A stretch of 64,000 bases of DNA from DAIMFL01 sp964372215. GTDB lineage: Bacteria; Pseudomonadota; Alphaproteobacteria; Dongiales; Dongiaceae. Positions 23,307-31,726 of the stretch are shown here, in pieces (within the stretch, counting starts at the first letter, position 1; each line of letters starts with the position of its first letter). The stretch is from positions 62,001-126,000 of the forward strand of contig CAYJQC010000010.1 of assembly GCA_964372215.1 (NCBI GenBank), given 5' to 3'. The notes under the pieces are model-generated. The model was not told the origin of the DNA, did not search any database, and worked only from the letters and a program-made list of their open reading frames with translations. The position numbers and the translations under genes were made by a program.

Positions 23307-26105
23307 ATGACCGACAAGATCACCTTCGTCCTCGACGGCCAGGAAGTCACCGCCGCGCCCGACGAGACCATCTGGCAGGTCGCCAACCGCCGCGGCCACG
23401 AGATCCCGCATCTCTGCTGGCAGCCCTATCCGGACTATCGCGCCGACGGCAACTGCCGCGCCTGCATGGTGGAGATCAAGGGCGAGCGGGTGCTCGCCGC
23501 CTCCTGCATCCGCAAGCCGGCGCCGGGCATGGAGGTCACTACCGACAACGAGCGCGCCAGGACGGCGCGGCGGATGGTGATGGAGCTGCTGGTCGCCGAC
23601 CAGCCGAAGGCCGAGGCGGCGCGCGACCCGCAGGCCGAGTTCTGGCGATGGGCCAAGGCCATGGAGGTGTCGACCAGCCGCTTCCCGGCGCGCGGCATGG
23701 CCGGCCCAGGCAATCCGGGGGGCCAACCGGCGGCGGACCGCAGCCACCCGGCGATGGCGGTCAATCTCGACGCCTGCATCCACTGCAACCTGTGCGTCCG
23801 CGCCTGCCGCGAGGTCCAGGTCAACGACGTGATCGGCATGGCCTATCGCGGCCACGGCGCCAAGATCGTGTTCGACTTCGACGATCCTATGGGTGAGAGC
23901 ACCTGCGTCGGCTGCGGCGAATGCGTGCAGGCCTGCCCGACCGGCGCGCTGATGCCGGCGACCCTGATGAGCAAGGACAACCGGCGCACCGGCTACGCCG
24001 ACCGGCAGGTCGAGTCGCTGTGCCCGTATTGCGGCGTCGGCTGCCAGCTCACCTTCAACATCAAGGACGACAAGATCCTGTCGGTGGACGGGCGCAACGG
24101 CCCGGCCAATCACGGCCGGCTCTGCGTCAAGGGCCGCTACGGCTTCGACTACATCCACCATCCGCACCGCCTGACCAAGCCGCTGATCCGCAAGGACGGT
24201 GTCGGCAAGCGCTTCGACGACCAGGTCGACCCGGCCAACCCGTGGAACCATTTCCGCGAGGCGACGTGGGAAGAGGCGCTGGACAAGGCGGCTTCGGGCC
24301 TGGCCCGGGTGCGCGACCGCGACGGCGGCCAGGCGCTGGCCGGGTTCGGCTCGGCCAAGGGCTCGAACGAGGAAGCCTATCTGTTCCAGAAACTGGTCCG
24401 CACCGGCTTCGGCACCAACAATGTCGACCACTGCACCCGGCTGTGCCACGCCTCCTCGGTCGCCGCGCTGATGGAAGGCCTCAACTCCGGCGCCGTCACC
24501 GCGCCGTTCGCGGCGGCGATGGACGCCGAGGTGATCATCGTGATCGGCGCGCGGCCGGCCCAGAACCACCCGGTCGCGGCGACCTTCATCAAGAACGCGG
24601 TGAAGAAGGGCGCCAAGCTGATCGTCGCCGATCCGCGCGGCCAGGGATTGAGCCGGCACGCGACCCACAAGCTGCGCTTCAAGCCGGGCATGGACGTGCC
24701 GATGCTGAACGCGATGATCAACACGATCATCGCGGAAGGGTTGGTCGACCAGCAATATGTCGACGGCTACACCGAGGGCTTCGCGGCGCTCGAGGAGAAG
24801 GTCAAGGAGTTCACGCCGGAGAAGATGGCGCCGCTCTGCGGCATCGACGCCGAGACCCTGAAGACCGTCGCCCGGCTCTACGCCACCTCGCGGGCCTCGA
24901 TCATCTTCTGGGGCATGGGCATCTCCCAGCACGTCCACGGCACCGACAACGCGCGCTGCCTGATCTCCCTCGCCCTCATCACCGGCCAGATCGGCCGGCC
25001 GGGCACCGGACTGCACCCCTTGCGCGGCCAGAACAACGTCCAGGGCGCCTCGGACGCCGGCCTGATCCCGATGGTCTATCCCGACTATCAGTCGGTCGAG
25101 AACGATGCGATCCGCGAGGCCTTCGAAGTGTTCTGGGGCAAGGAGCTCGACCGCAAGCGCGGCCTGACCGTGGTCGAGATCATGCAGGCCGTCCATGCCG
25201 GCCGGATCAAGGGCATGTATGTCGAGGGCGAGAATCCGGCGATGTCAGACCCCGACGTGAACCATGCCCGGCAGGCCCTGGCCGAGCTCGAGCATCTGGT
25301 GGTGCAGGACATTTTCCTGACCGAGACCGCGTGGCACGCCGACGTGGTGCTGCCGGCCTCCGCCTTCGCCGAGAAGGACGGCACTTTCACCAACACCGAC
25401 CGGCGGGTCCAGATCGGCCGGGCCGCAGTCCCCTCGCCGGGCGACGCGCGCCAGGACTGGTGGATCATCCAGGAGATCGCGCGGCGCATGGGCTGCGACT
25501 GGAAGTACAGCCATCCGCGCGAGGCGTTCGCCGAGATGGCAAAGATGATGCCGTCGTTCAACAACATCACCTGGGAGCGGCTGGAGCGCGAGGGGGCGGT
25601 GACTTACCCCTGCGACGCGCCGGATCGCCCCGGCAACGAGATCATCTTCGCGTCCGGCTTCCCGACGGCGAGCGGCCGCGGCCGCCTCGTCCCCACCGAC
25701 ATCGTGCCGCCGGACGAGCTGCCCGACGCCGAGTATCCGATGGTGCTGACCACCGGCCGCCTGCTCGAGCATTGGCACACCGGCGCGATGACGCGGCGGG
25801 CCAGCAATCTCGACGCGATCGAGCCCGAGGCGGTCGCCCACCTGTCGCCCGGGGATCTCGGACGGCTGGGACTGGCGCCCGGCGAGAAGGTGCGCGTCAC
25901 CACCCGGCGCGGCGAGATCGAGCTGAAGACCCGGAGCGACCGCGACGTGCCGGACGGCATGGTGTTCATCCCGTTCTGCTTCGCCGAGGCCCCGGCCAAC
26001 GAGCTCACCAATCCGCAGCTCGATCCCTTCGGCAAGATCCCCGAGTTCAAGTTCTGCGCGGCCAAGGTGGTGGCGGCGGCGACCCGGATCGCGGCGGCGG
26101 AGTAG
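23307..26105 (+). CDS. fdhA: Formate dehydrogenase alpha subunit (Mo/W-bis-MGD)
   Basis: The 932-aa catalytic subunit oxidises formate to CO2 at a molybdopterin-bound Mo or W. Its N-terminus is NuoG-like with a [2Fe-2S] cluster (Cys37, 50, 53, 67). Two ferredoxin-type [4Fe-4S] clusters follow (Cys157-167 and Cys200-210), then the proximal cluster (Cys239, 242, 246, 273) of the molybdopterin oxidoreductase core. The active-site segment NNVDHCTRLCHASSV aligns its second Cys (Cys380) and His381 with the selenocysteine-His pair of E. coli FdhF, so this is a Cys enzyme. The molydopterin dinucleotide-binding domain is at the C-terminus. It begins 13 bases after fdhB. Confidence 0.95.
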   Translation: MTDKITFVLDGQEVTAAPDETIWQVANRRGHEIPHLCWQPYPDYRADGNCRACMVEIKGERVLAASCIRKPAPGMEVTTDNERARTARRMVMELLVADQPKAEAARDPQAEFWRWAKAMEVSTSRFPARGMAGPGNPGGQPAADRSHPAMAVNLDACIHCNLCVRACREVQVNDVIGMAYRGHGAKIVFDFDDPMGESTCVGCGECVQACPTGALMPATLMSKDNRRTGYADRQVESLCPYCGVGCQLTFNIKDDKILSVDGRNGPANHGRLCVKGRYGFDYIHHPHRLTKPLIRKDGVGKRFDDQVDPANPWNHFREATWEEALDKAASGLARVRDRDGGQALAGFGSAKGSNEEAYLFQKLVRTGFGTNNVDHCTRLCHASSVAALMEGLNSGAVTAPFAAAMDAEVIIVIGARPAQNHPVAATFIKNAVKKGAKLIVADPRGQGLSRHATHKLRFKPGMDVPMLNAMINTIIAEGLVDQQYVDGYTEGFAALEEKVKEFTPEKMAPLCGIDAETLKTVARLYATSRASIIFWGMGISQHVHGTDNARCLISLALITGQIGRPGTGLHPLRGQNNVQGASDAGLIPMVYPDYQSVENDAIREAFEVFWGKELDRKRGLTVVEIMQAVHAGRIKGMYVEGENPAMSDPDVNHARQALAELEHLVVQDIFLTETAWHADVVLPASAFAEKDGTFTNTDRRVQIGRAAVPSPGDARQDWWIIQEIARRMGCDWKYSHPREAFAEMAKMMPSFNNITWERLEREGAVTYPCDAPDRPGNEIIFASGFPTASGRGRLVPTDIVPPDELPDAEYPMVLTTGRLLEHWHTGAMTRRASNLDAIEPEAVAHLSPGDLGRLGLAPGEKVRVTTRRGEIELKTRSDRDVPDGMVFIPFCFAEAPANELTNPQLDPFGKIPEFKFCAAKVVAAATRIAAAE

Positions 26106-26114
26106 ACAAGGCGC

Positions 26115-26273
26115 TTACCGGAGCGTCTTCCGCATCAGCGTGGCCGGCCGCCGCTCGTCGGGCACCTGCTCGAAGGCTTGCCAGCCGAGCCGCTCACACC
26201 GTGGCGCGGCATTCTCCGTGTAGAGGTGGAGACTCGCAAAGCCGAGGCGCCGTGCCTCCGCTTCCGCGCTCAC
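26115..26273 (-). pseudogene. C-terminal remnant of a GNAT acetyltransferase
   Basis: The 52 residues read AEARRLGFASLHLYTENAAP and ERLGWQAFEQVPDE then a basic tail. This is the closing beta-alpha part of a GNAT N-acetyltransferase with the acetyl-CoA-binding core missing. It overlaps the mobA stop by four bases (GTGA), so it could be translated as a tiny product by coupling, but without the core it cannot be a working acetyltransferase. It is most likely debris left when mobA was placed here. Confidence 0.55.
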
Positions 26274-26884
26274 GCCAACAGGCGCTCCGCCTCGGCCAAG
26301 TCGTCGGGCCGGTTGACGTTGAGGAACGGGTCGACCGGCAGCGCCGGGAACTCGACCGTCACCAGCCGGTGGCGCGCGGTCCAGACGTCGACTTTGCGGA
26401 TCTCCTCGGCGGTCATGGCGCGACGCAGGTCGTCGCGCAGCCGCACCGGCCACAGCCCGACCACCGGATGGGCCTGGCCGTTCGAGGCGGCGCAGGCGAG
26501 ATCGGCGCCCTCCAGCCGCACCGCCTGCCACAGGCTCTCCACCAGATCGTCGGGCAGGAACGGCGCATCGGTCGGCGCGGTCACGACGACCGGGCAGTCC
26601 GGCGCGTGCTGCGCCGCCCAGTCGAGGCCGGCAAGCACCCCGGCGAGCGGCCCGGCGAAGCCCGCGACGCTGTCCGCCACCACCGGCAGGTCGTAGCCGG
26701 CGAAGCGCGCGGGATCGCCGTTGGCGTTCAGGATCAGGCGGCGCACCTGGGGCTGCACGCGCTCGACGATGCGGGTCAGGATCGGCTTGCCGCCGAGCGG
26801 GCGCAGGCACTTGTCGCCGCCGCCCATGCGGCGCGACTGGCCGCCGGCCAGCAGCACGCCAACGACGGGGAGCGGTGGCTTCAT
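26270..26884 (-). CDS. mobA: Molybdenum cofactor guanylyltransferase MobA
   Basis: MobA attaches GMP to molybdopterin to make the MGD cofactor that formate dehydrogenase needs. The 204-aa protein has the nucleotidyltransferase signature LLAGGQSRRMGGGDKCLRPL at its N-terminus, with LNANGD and the metal-binding TDAPFL in the middle. The NVNRPDDLAEAERLL tail is present. The ATG at 26884 is right for the family length. It follows fdhD by 11 bases in a likely operon. Confidence 0.94.
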   Translation of the reverse strand: MKPPLPVVGVLLAGGQSRRMGGGDKCLRPLGGKPILTRIVERVQPQVRRLILNANGDPARFAGYDLPVVADSVAGFAGPLAGVLAGLDWAAQHAPDCPVVVTAPTDAPFLPDDLVESLWQAVRLEGADLACAASNGQAHPVVGLWPVRLRDDLRRAMTAEEIRKVDVWTARHRLVTVEFPALPVDPFLNVNRPDDLAEAERLLA

Positions 26885-26895
26885 GGCGCGCGGCC

Positions 26896-27792
26896 CTACT
26901 CCCCCGCCTCGGCGAGCGAGCCCTTGCGCTGGTGTCGGGCGGATTCCTCGAACGCGGCGGACGGATCGGCGTCGAACACGATCCGCGCTTCGCCGGCGAG
27001 CGCGACGAAGCGCCTGCCCTTGGCGCGGCCGATCAGGGTCAGGTTCGCCTGGCGCGCCAGCTCGACGCCCCAGGCGGTGAAGCCGGAGCGCGAAATCAGG
27101 ATCGGAATCCCCATCTGCACGGTCTTGATCACCATCTCGGAGGTGAGGCGCCCGGTGGTGTAGAAGATCTTGCCGTCGGGCCCGATGCCGTTCATCCGCA
27201 TGTAGCCGGCGATCTTGTCGATCGCGTTGTGGCGGCCGACATCCTCCATGTAGACCAGCGGGCGATCGGCGGCGCACAGCACGCAGCCGTGGATCGCGCC
27301 GGCCTCGAGATACAGGCTGTCGGTGTTGTTGATCTTGCGGCTGAGCGCATAGAGCCACGAGGTCCTGAGTCGGGCCTCGGGGTCGAGGCGGACGGTCTCG
27401 AACTTCTCCATGACGTCGCCGAACACGGTTCCCTGGGCGCAGCCCGAGGTAAGGGTCTTCTTCCTGAGCTTGGCCTCGAAATCGGTCTGCGCCGGGGTGC
27501 GCACCACCACCACGCCGAGATCCGCGTCATGCTCGACCGCGGAAATCTCGTCCGCCGGCCGCAGCATGTTCTGGTTCAAGAGATAGCCCACCGCCAGGAA
27601 CTCGGGATGATCGCCGATCGTCATCATGGTGACGATCTCGCGCCCGTTCAGGAACAGGGTGAGCGGTCGCTCCTCCACCACCGAGGTCTCGACCGCGGCA
27701 CCGTCCTGGTCGATGCCCTGGACCCGCCGGGTCAACCTGACATCGGCGGGGTCGGGACGCAGCAGATAGTCACCGGTGTAGCGCTCGGCCAT
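26896..27792 (-). CDS. fdhD: Formate dehydrogenase sulfurtransferase FdhD
   Basis: FdhD transfers sulfur from IscS to the Mo/W-bis-MGD cofactor, which activates formate dehydrogenase. The 298-aa protein shows the family blocks VVEERPLTLFLNGREIVT, the nucleotide-like segment EDVGRHNAIDKIAG and ISRSGFTAWGVELA. The Cys-bearing loop reads TSGCAQGTVFG with only one cysteine, whereas E. coli has CGVCG; single-Cys loops occur in other FdhD homologues. It is divergent from tupB and begins the fdhD-mobA unit. Confidence 0.94.
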   Translation of the reverse strand: MAERYTGDYLLRPDPADVRLTRRVQGIDQDGAAVETSVVEERPLTLFLNGREIVTMMTIGDHPEFLAVGYLLNQNMLRPADEISAVEHDADLGVVVVRTPAQTDFEAKLRKKTLTSGCAQGTVFGDVMEKFETVRLDPEARLRTSWLYALSRKINNTDSLYLEAGAIHGCVLCAADRPLVYMEDVGRHNAIDKIAGYMRMNGIGPDGKIFYTTGRLTSEMVIKTVQMGIPILISRSGFTAWGVELARQANLTLIGRAKGRRFVALAGEARIVFDADPSAAFEESARHQRKGSLAEAGE

Positions 27793-28017
27793 GACCCGAC
27801 TATGGGGTCGGCGACGGTCCGGGACAAGCGCGCCGGCCGGGCCGATGGCGCCGAGCGAACCGACGCCAGGAATACCCTTTTCCCTGTATGGATATGCAAA
27901 CTTTGCGGTTCAATGCGGAATCATGTTTAATTTCGACAGAAACTGCAGCGCCTGCCCGTGTCGCGATCCCACGCGGGTTGCGCGCCGGGAGCGTCCGGGA
28001 GCAATCCAGGCAGACCG

Positions 28018-28722
28018 ATGGAAACCTTTGCCGCCGCCTTTGCCGCCGCCCTCGGGCTGGTGGTGTCGCTCGACCCGGAGCTGGTCGCCATCGTCGGGCT
28101 GTCGCTGCGGGTCAGCCTGACCGCGGTGGCGATCGCCGCCGCGATCGGGCTGCCGCTCGGCGCCGCCGTGGCGCTGTTCCGCTTTCCCGGCCGGCGCGCC
28201 GTGGCGGTGCTGCTCAACGGCCTGATGGGCCTGCCGCCGGTGGTGGTCGGCCTGGTGGTCTACCTGTTCCTGTCGCGCTCCGGCCCGCTCGGCGTGCTCG
28301 GCCTGCTGTTCACCCCGACCGCCATGGTGATCGCCCAGGTGGTGCTGGTGACGCCGATCGTCGCCGCCCTGGCGCGCCAGGTGGTCGAGGATCTCTGGGC
28401 CGAATACGAGGAGCAGCTGCGCTCGCTCGGGGCGCGGCCGGCGAGCGCGGTGTGGACCCTGCTGTGGGACGGCCGCTTCAGCCTGGTGACCGCGATCCTG
28501 GCTGGGTTCGGCCGCGCCAGCGCCGAGGTCGGCGCAGTCATGATCGTCGGCGGCAATATCGATCACGTCACCCGGGTGATGACCACGGCGATCGCGCTCG
28601 AGACCAGCAAGGGCGACCTGCCGCTGGCACTCGGCCTCGGGCTGATCCTGATCGTGCTGTCGCTGGCGGTGAACGCCGCGGCCTTCCTGCTGCGCGACGC
28701 GACCCGGACCGCGACGGCATGA
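28018..28722 (+). CDS. tupB: Tungstate ABC transporter permease TupB
   Basis: The 234-aa protein is an inner-membrane permease with about five membrane helices and the loop EEQLRSLGARPASAVWTLLW that contacts the ATPase (EAA motif). The GRASAEVGAVMIVGGNIDHVTR region is typical of the TupB/CysTW class. The start at 28018 puts the first helix soon after the N-terminus. Its stop overlaps the start of the ATPase gene. The adjoining TupA receptor names the substrate. Confidence 0.88.
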   Translation: METFAAAFAAALGLVVSLDPELVAIVGLSLRVSLTAVAIAAAIGLPLGAAVALFRFPGRRAVAVLLNGLMGLPPVVVGLVVYLFLSRSGPLGVLGLLFTPTAMVIAQVVLVTPIVAALARQVVEDLWAEYEEQLRSLGARPASAVWTLLWDGRFSLVTAILAGFGRASAEVGAVMIVGGNIDHVTRVMTTAIALETSKGDLPLALGLGLILIVLSLAVNAAAFLLRDATRTATA

Positions 28723-29477
28723 GGGACGGGCCGGACATGGCATCGCCCGCCACCATCCTGCCGCTGCGGCTGGAGAACGTGAGCTACGAGGCCGGCGGCC
28801 GGCGGCTGATCGACGGCGTGACCCTGACCCTCGAGGCCGGGCCGCGCACCGTGGTCCTGGGGCCGAACGGCGCCGGCAAGAGCCTGCTGCTGCGGCTCTG
28901 CCATGGCCTGATCCGCCCGACCGGCGGCCGCATTTCCTGGCACGGGCCGGCCGCGCAGAACGGCCACGCCACGGCGGCCGGGCAACGCCAGGCCATGGTG
29001 TTCCAGCGCCCGGTGCTGCTGCGCCGCTCGGCCGCCGCCAATGTCGCCTATGCCCTGAAGCTGCGCCGCGTGCCGCGCAGCGCGCGCGCGGCCGCGATCG
29101 TCGAGGCGCTGGAACGCACCGGCCTCGCCGCGCAGGCAGGCCAGCCGGCCCGCAGCCTGTCCGGCGGCGAACAGCAACGGCTGGCCCTGGCGCGCGCCTG
29201 GGCGACCGATCCGCAGGTGCTGTTCCTCGATGAATCGACCGCCAGCCTCGACCCGGCGGCGACCGGCGCGGTCGAGGCCATCATGGCGCAGATGCACCAC
29301 GCCGGCATGAAGATCGTGATGACGACCCACGACCTCGGCCAGGCACGGCGCCTGGCCGACGAGATCCTGTTCCTGCATCGCGGCCGTCTGCTGGAGCAGC
29401 GACCGGCGCGCGAGTTCTTCGCCCGTCCGGCGACGGAAGAGGCGGCCGCCTTCATCGAGGGGCGGCTGCACTGGTGA
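28719..29477 (+). CDS. tupC: Tungstate ABC transporter ATP-binding protein TupC
   Basis: The 252-aa ABC ATPase has Walker A LGPNGAGKSLLLRL, the Q-loop, the signature motif SLSGGEQQRLALARAW and Walker B VLFLDESTASLDP followed by the switch His (MTTHDLG). The ATG at 28719 overlaps the tupB stop (ATGA); an alternative ATG at 28737 would remove six residues. It energises TupB for tungstate uptake. Confidence 0.9.
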   Translation: MRDGPDMASPATILPLRLENVSYEAGGRRLIDGVTLTLEAGPRTVVLGPNGAGKSLLLRLCHGLIRPTGGRISWHGPAAQNGHATAAGQRQAMVFQRPVLLRRSAAANVAYALKLRRVPRSARAAAIVEALERTGLAAQAGQPARSLSGGEQQRLALARAWATDPQVLFLDESTASLDPAATGAVEAIMAQMHHAGMKIVMTTHDLGQARRLADEILFLHRGRLLEQRPAREFFARPATEEAAAFIEGRLHW

Positions 29478-29509
29478 TCGACAACGAAATCAGACGAGGA
29501 GGATCGACG

Positions 29510-30358
29510 ATGCGAAATACGTCCCTGACACGGCGCCGGTGGCTCGGGGCCGCCGCGGCGGCCGCCGCCGTGGTGCTGATCGGCAGCCCGGCCACCGCCG
29601 AGGACCGGTTCATCACCGTGGCTTCCACCACCTCGACCCAGGATTCCGGCCTGTTCGACTACATCCTGCCGATCTTCAAGGCGAAGACCGGCATCGAGGT
29701 GCGGGTGGTCGCCAAGGGCACGGGAGCCGCGATCAAGCTGGCCGAGGCCGGCGACGCCGACGTGCTGTTCGTGCACGACCAGAAGTCGGAGGAGAAGTTC
29801 GTCGCCGACGGCTTCGGTGTGAAGCGCTTCCCGGTGATGTACAACGACTTCGTGATGGTCGGGCCGATGGACGATCCGGCCGGCGTCAAGGGCATGGCGG
29901 ACATCGCCGCGGCCTTGAAGGCGATCGCCGGCAAACAGGCGATCTTCGCCTCGCGCGGCGACGACAGCGGCACCAACAAGGCCGAGCTGCGGCTGTGGAA
30001 GGTGGCCGATATCGACGCCAAGGCGGCCTCGGGCAGCTGGTACCGCGAGACCGGCGCGGGCATGGGGCCGACCCTCAACACCGCCGCCGGCATGGGCGCC
30101 TACACCCTGACCGATCGCGGCACCTGGCTCGCCTTCCAGAACAAGGATGCGCTCGAGATCGTGGTCGAGGGCGACAGCCGGCTGTTCAACCAGTACGGCG
30201 TCATGCTGGTGAACTCGGAGAAGTACCCGAGCGTGAAAGCCGCGGACGGCCAGGCCTTCGTGGACTGGCTGGTCTCGCCGGAGGGGCAGCAGGAGATCGC
30301 CAACTTCAAAATCAACGGCCAGCAGCTATTCTTCCCGAACTACCAGCCGACCTCCTGA
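29510..30358 (+). CDS. tupA: Tungstate-binding periplasmic protein TupA
   Basis: The 282-aa protein has an N-terminal export signal. TRRRWLGAAA is a Tat-like twin-Arg start, followed by a hydrophobic stretch and an Ala-x-Ala-type site near ATAED. The TTSTQDSGLFDYI motif just after the signal is the anion-binding signature of TupA-type receptors, which bind tungstate tightly. The ATG at 29510 has a strong AGGAGGA ribosome-binding site at 29497-29503; an in-frame ATG at 29474 would be too far out for a signal peptide. Gene order is permease, ATPase, receptor. Confidence 0.92.
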   Translation: MRNTSLTRRRWLGAAAAAAAVVLIGSPATAEDRFITVASTTSTQDSGLFDYILPIFKAKTGIEVRVVAKGTGAAIKLAEAGDADVLFVHDQKSEEKFVADGFGVKRFPVMYNDFVMVGPMDDPAGVKGMADIAAALKAIAGKQAIFASRGDDSGTNKAELRLWKVADIDAKAASGSWYRETGAGMGPTLNTAAGMGAYTLTDRGTWLAFQNKDALEIVVEGDSRLFNQYGVMLVNSEKYPSVKAADGQAFVDWLVSPEGQQEIANFKINGQQLFFPNYQPTS

Positions 30359-30381
30359 CCCGAACCGGCGATCTCCCACAT

Positions 30382-30405
30382 CCTTCGGCCGGCTCAGGAT
30401 GAGGG
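30382..30405. repeat. Degenerate copy of the CTTCGACAAGCTCAGGATGAGG interspersed element
   Basis: CCTTCGGCCGGCTCAGGATGAGGG just downstream of tupA resembles the short intergenic repeat seen in better form at 31626-31709. Only one arm is present. Such elements are scattered between genes in many alphaproteobacteria and are not known to code for anything. Confidence 0.5.
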
Positions 30406-30611
30406 AAATCCGGCGCGGGACGCGACCTCGCCCGGAGCCCGTCGACGGGCGGGGTCGCGCCGCTCCCGATTGGCCTGCCGGGGCGGCGGCCGCGGCTTGA
30501 CGGCACCGATCCGCCCCGGCATGTTCGCCGCCAATCCGGGGGCGCCCACAGCCGGCGGAAATCGGCAGCTTCGAACCGCGGGTCCCCCCTTATTCCTGAC
30601 GGGAGGACTCC

Positions 30612-31586
30612 ATGAATTTCAAGCGTTTGGGCCTGCTGGCCTGCGCCGCGACCCTGACCGCCGGCTTGATCGGCGCGACGAATGCCCGGGCGGCCGACAT
30701 GAGCGTCGCCGTCACCGCCATCGTCGAGCATCCGGCGCTCGACGCCTGCCGCGACGGCATCCGCGACGAGCTGGCGGCAGCCGGCTTCAAGGACGGCGAG
30801 AACTTCACCTTCACCTACGAGAGCGCCCAGGGCAATCCGGGCACCGCGGTGCAGATCGCCCGCAAGTTCGTCGGCGAGGCACCGAGCGTGATCGTGCCGA
30901 TCTCGACCCCCTCGGCCCAGGCGGTGGTCTCCGCCACGTCGGACATTCCCGTCGTGTTCACCGCGGTGACCGATCCGGTCGGCGCACAGCTCGTCGCCAG
31001 CATGGAGCATCCCGGCGGCAACGTGACCGGGATGAGCGACCTGTCGCCGATCGCCAAGCATCTCGGGCTGATCCACGAGATCACGCCCGACGCCAGGAGG
31101 CTCGGCGTGCCCTACAACCCCGGCGAGGCCAACGCGGTCACCCTGCTGGAGCTGATCAAGGCGCTGGCCCCGGCCGCCGGCTTCGAGATCGTCGAGGCCG
31201 CAGCGCCGAAATCGTCCGACGTGCTGGCCGCGGCGCAGAGCCTGGTGGGCAAGGTCGACGCGATCTACGTGCCGACCGACAACACCATCGTCACGGCGCT
31301 CGAGGCGGTCATCAAGGTCGGCATCGAGAACCAGATCCCGGTCTATGCCGGCGACACCGATTCGGTGCCGCGCGGCGCCATCGCCGCGCTCGGCTTCAAC
31401 TACTACGACGTCGGACGGCAGACCGGGAAGATCGTGGTCCGCGTGCTGAACGGCGAAAACCCCGGCGACATTCCGGTCGAAGGCGTCGAGATCACCGAGC
31501 TCTACGTCAACCCGGGCGCCGCCGCGAAGATGGGCGTGACCATCCCCCAATCGGTGATCGACCGCGCCAAGGAAGTCGTGAAGTAG
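30612..31586 (+). CDS. ABC transporter substrate-binding protein (ABC_sub_bind/TrpX-like)
   Basis: The 324-aa protein has a cleavable signal peptide (MNFKRLGLLACAATLTAGL, cut after about residue 27 at ARAAD). It then shows the two-lobe periplasmic receptor fold of the ABC_sub_bind family (VTAIVEHPALDACRDGIRDE, then VVFTAVTDPVGAQLV and GNVTGMSD). The next two genes encode the matching permease and ATPase. The substrate is not known; relatives include TrpX-like receptors, so an aromatic amino acid is possible but unproven. RBS GGGAGGA precedes the ATG. Confidence 0.85.
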   Translation: MNFKRLGLLACAATLTAGLIGATNARAADMSVAVTAIVEHPALDACRDGIRDELAAAGFKDGENFTFTYESAQGNPGTAVQIARKFVGEAPSVIVPISTPSAQAVVSATSDIPVVFTAVTDPVGAQLVASMEHPGGNVTGMSDLSPIAKHLGLIHEITPDARRLGVPYNPGEANAVTLLELIKALAPAAGFEIVEAAAPKSSDVLAAAQSLVGKVDAIYVPTDNTIVTALEAVIKVGIENQIPVYAGDTDSVPRGAIAALGFNYYDVGRQTGKIVVRVLNGENPGDIPVEGVEITELYVNPGAAAKMGVTIPQSVIDRAKEVVK

Positions 31587-31625
31587 GTGACCGCGCCGCG
31601 GTCGCGCTGCCACCGGCGGCCTCGC

Positions 31626-31709
31626 CCTTCGACAAGCTCAGGACGAGGCCTCCTGCTGCGATTGCCCCTCCCGATCCTCATGCTGAGCCTGTCGAAGCAT
31701 GAGGATCGG
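31626..31709. repeat. Interspersed palindromic repeat element between the receptor and permease genes
   Basis: CCTTCGACAAGCTCAGGACGAGG at 31626-31648 is followed by GATCCTCATGCTGAGCCTGTCGAAGCATGAGGATC at 31673-31707. The two arms are inverted relative to each other, and the second also folds on itself. This matches the common alphaproteobacterial intergenic element. It could act as a transcription attenuator between the highly expressed receptor gene and its permease. Confidence 0.75.
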
Positions 31710-31726
31710 GGCCGAGTGATCGCCCC

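Noticed and set aside
23253..25196. 647-aa open frame opposite fdhA
   Set aside because: Antisense shadow frame with Asp/Arg/Leu/His bias; fdhA is unambiguous.
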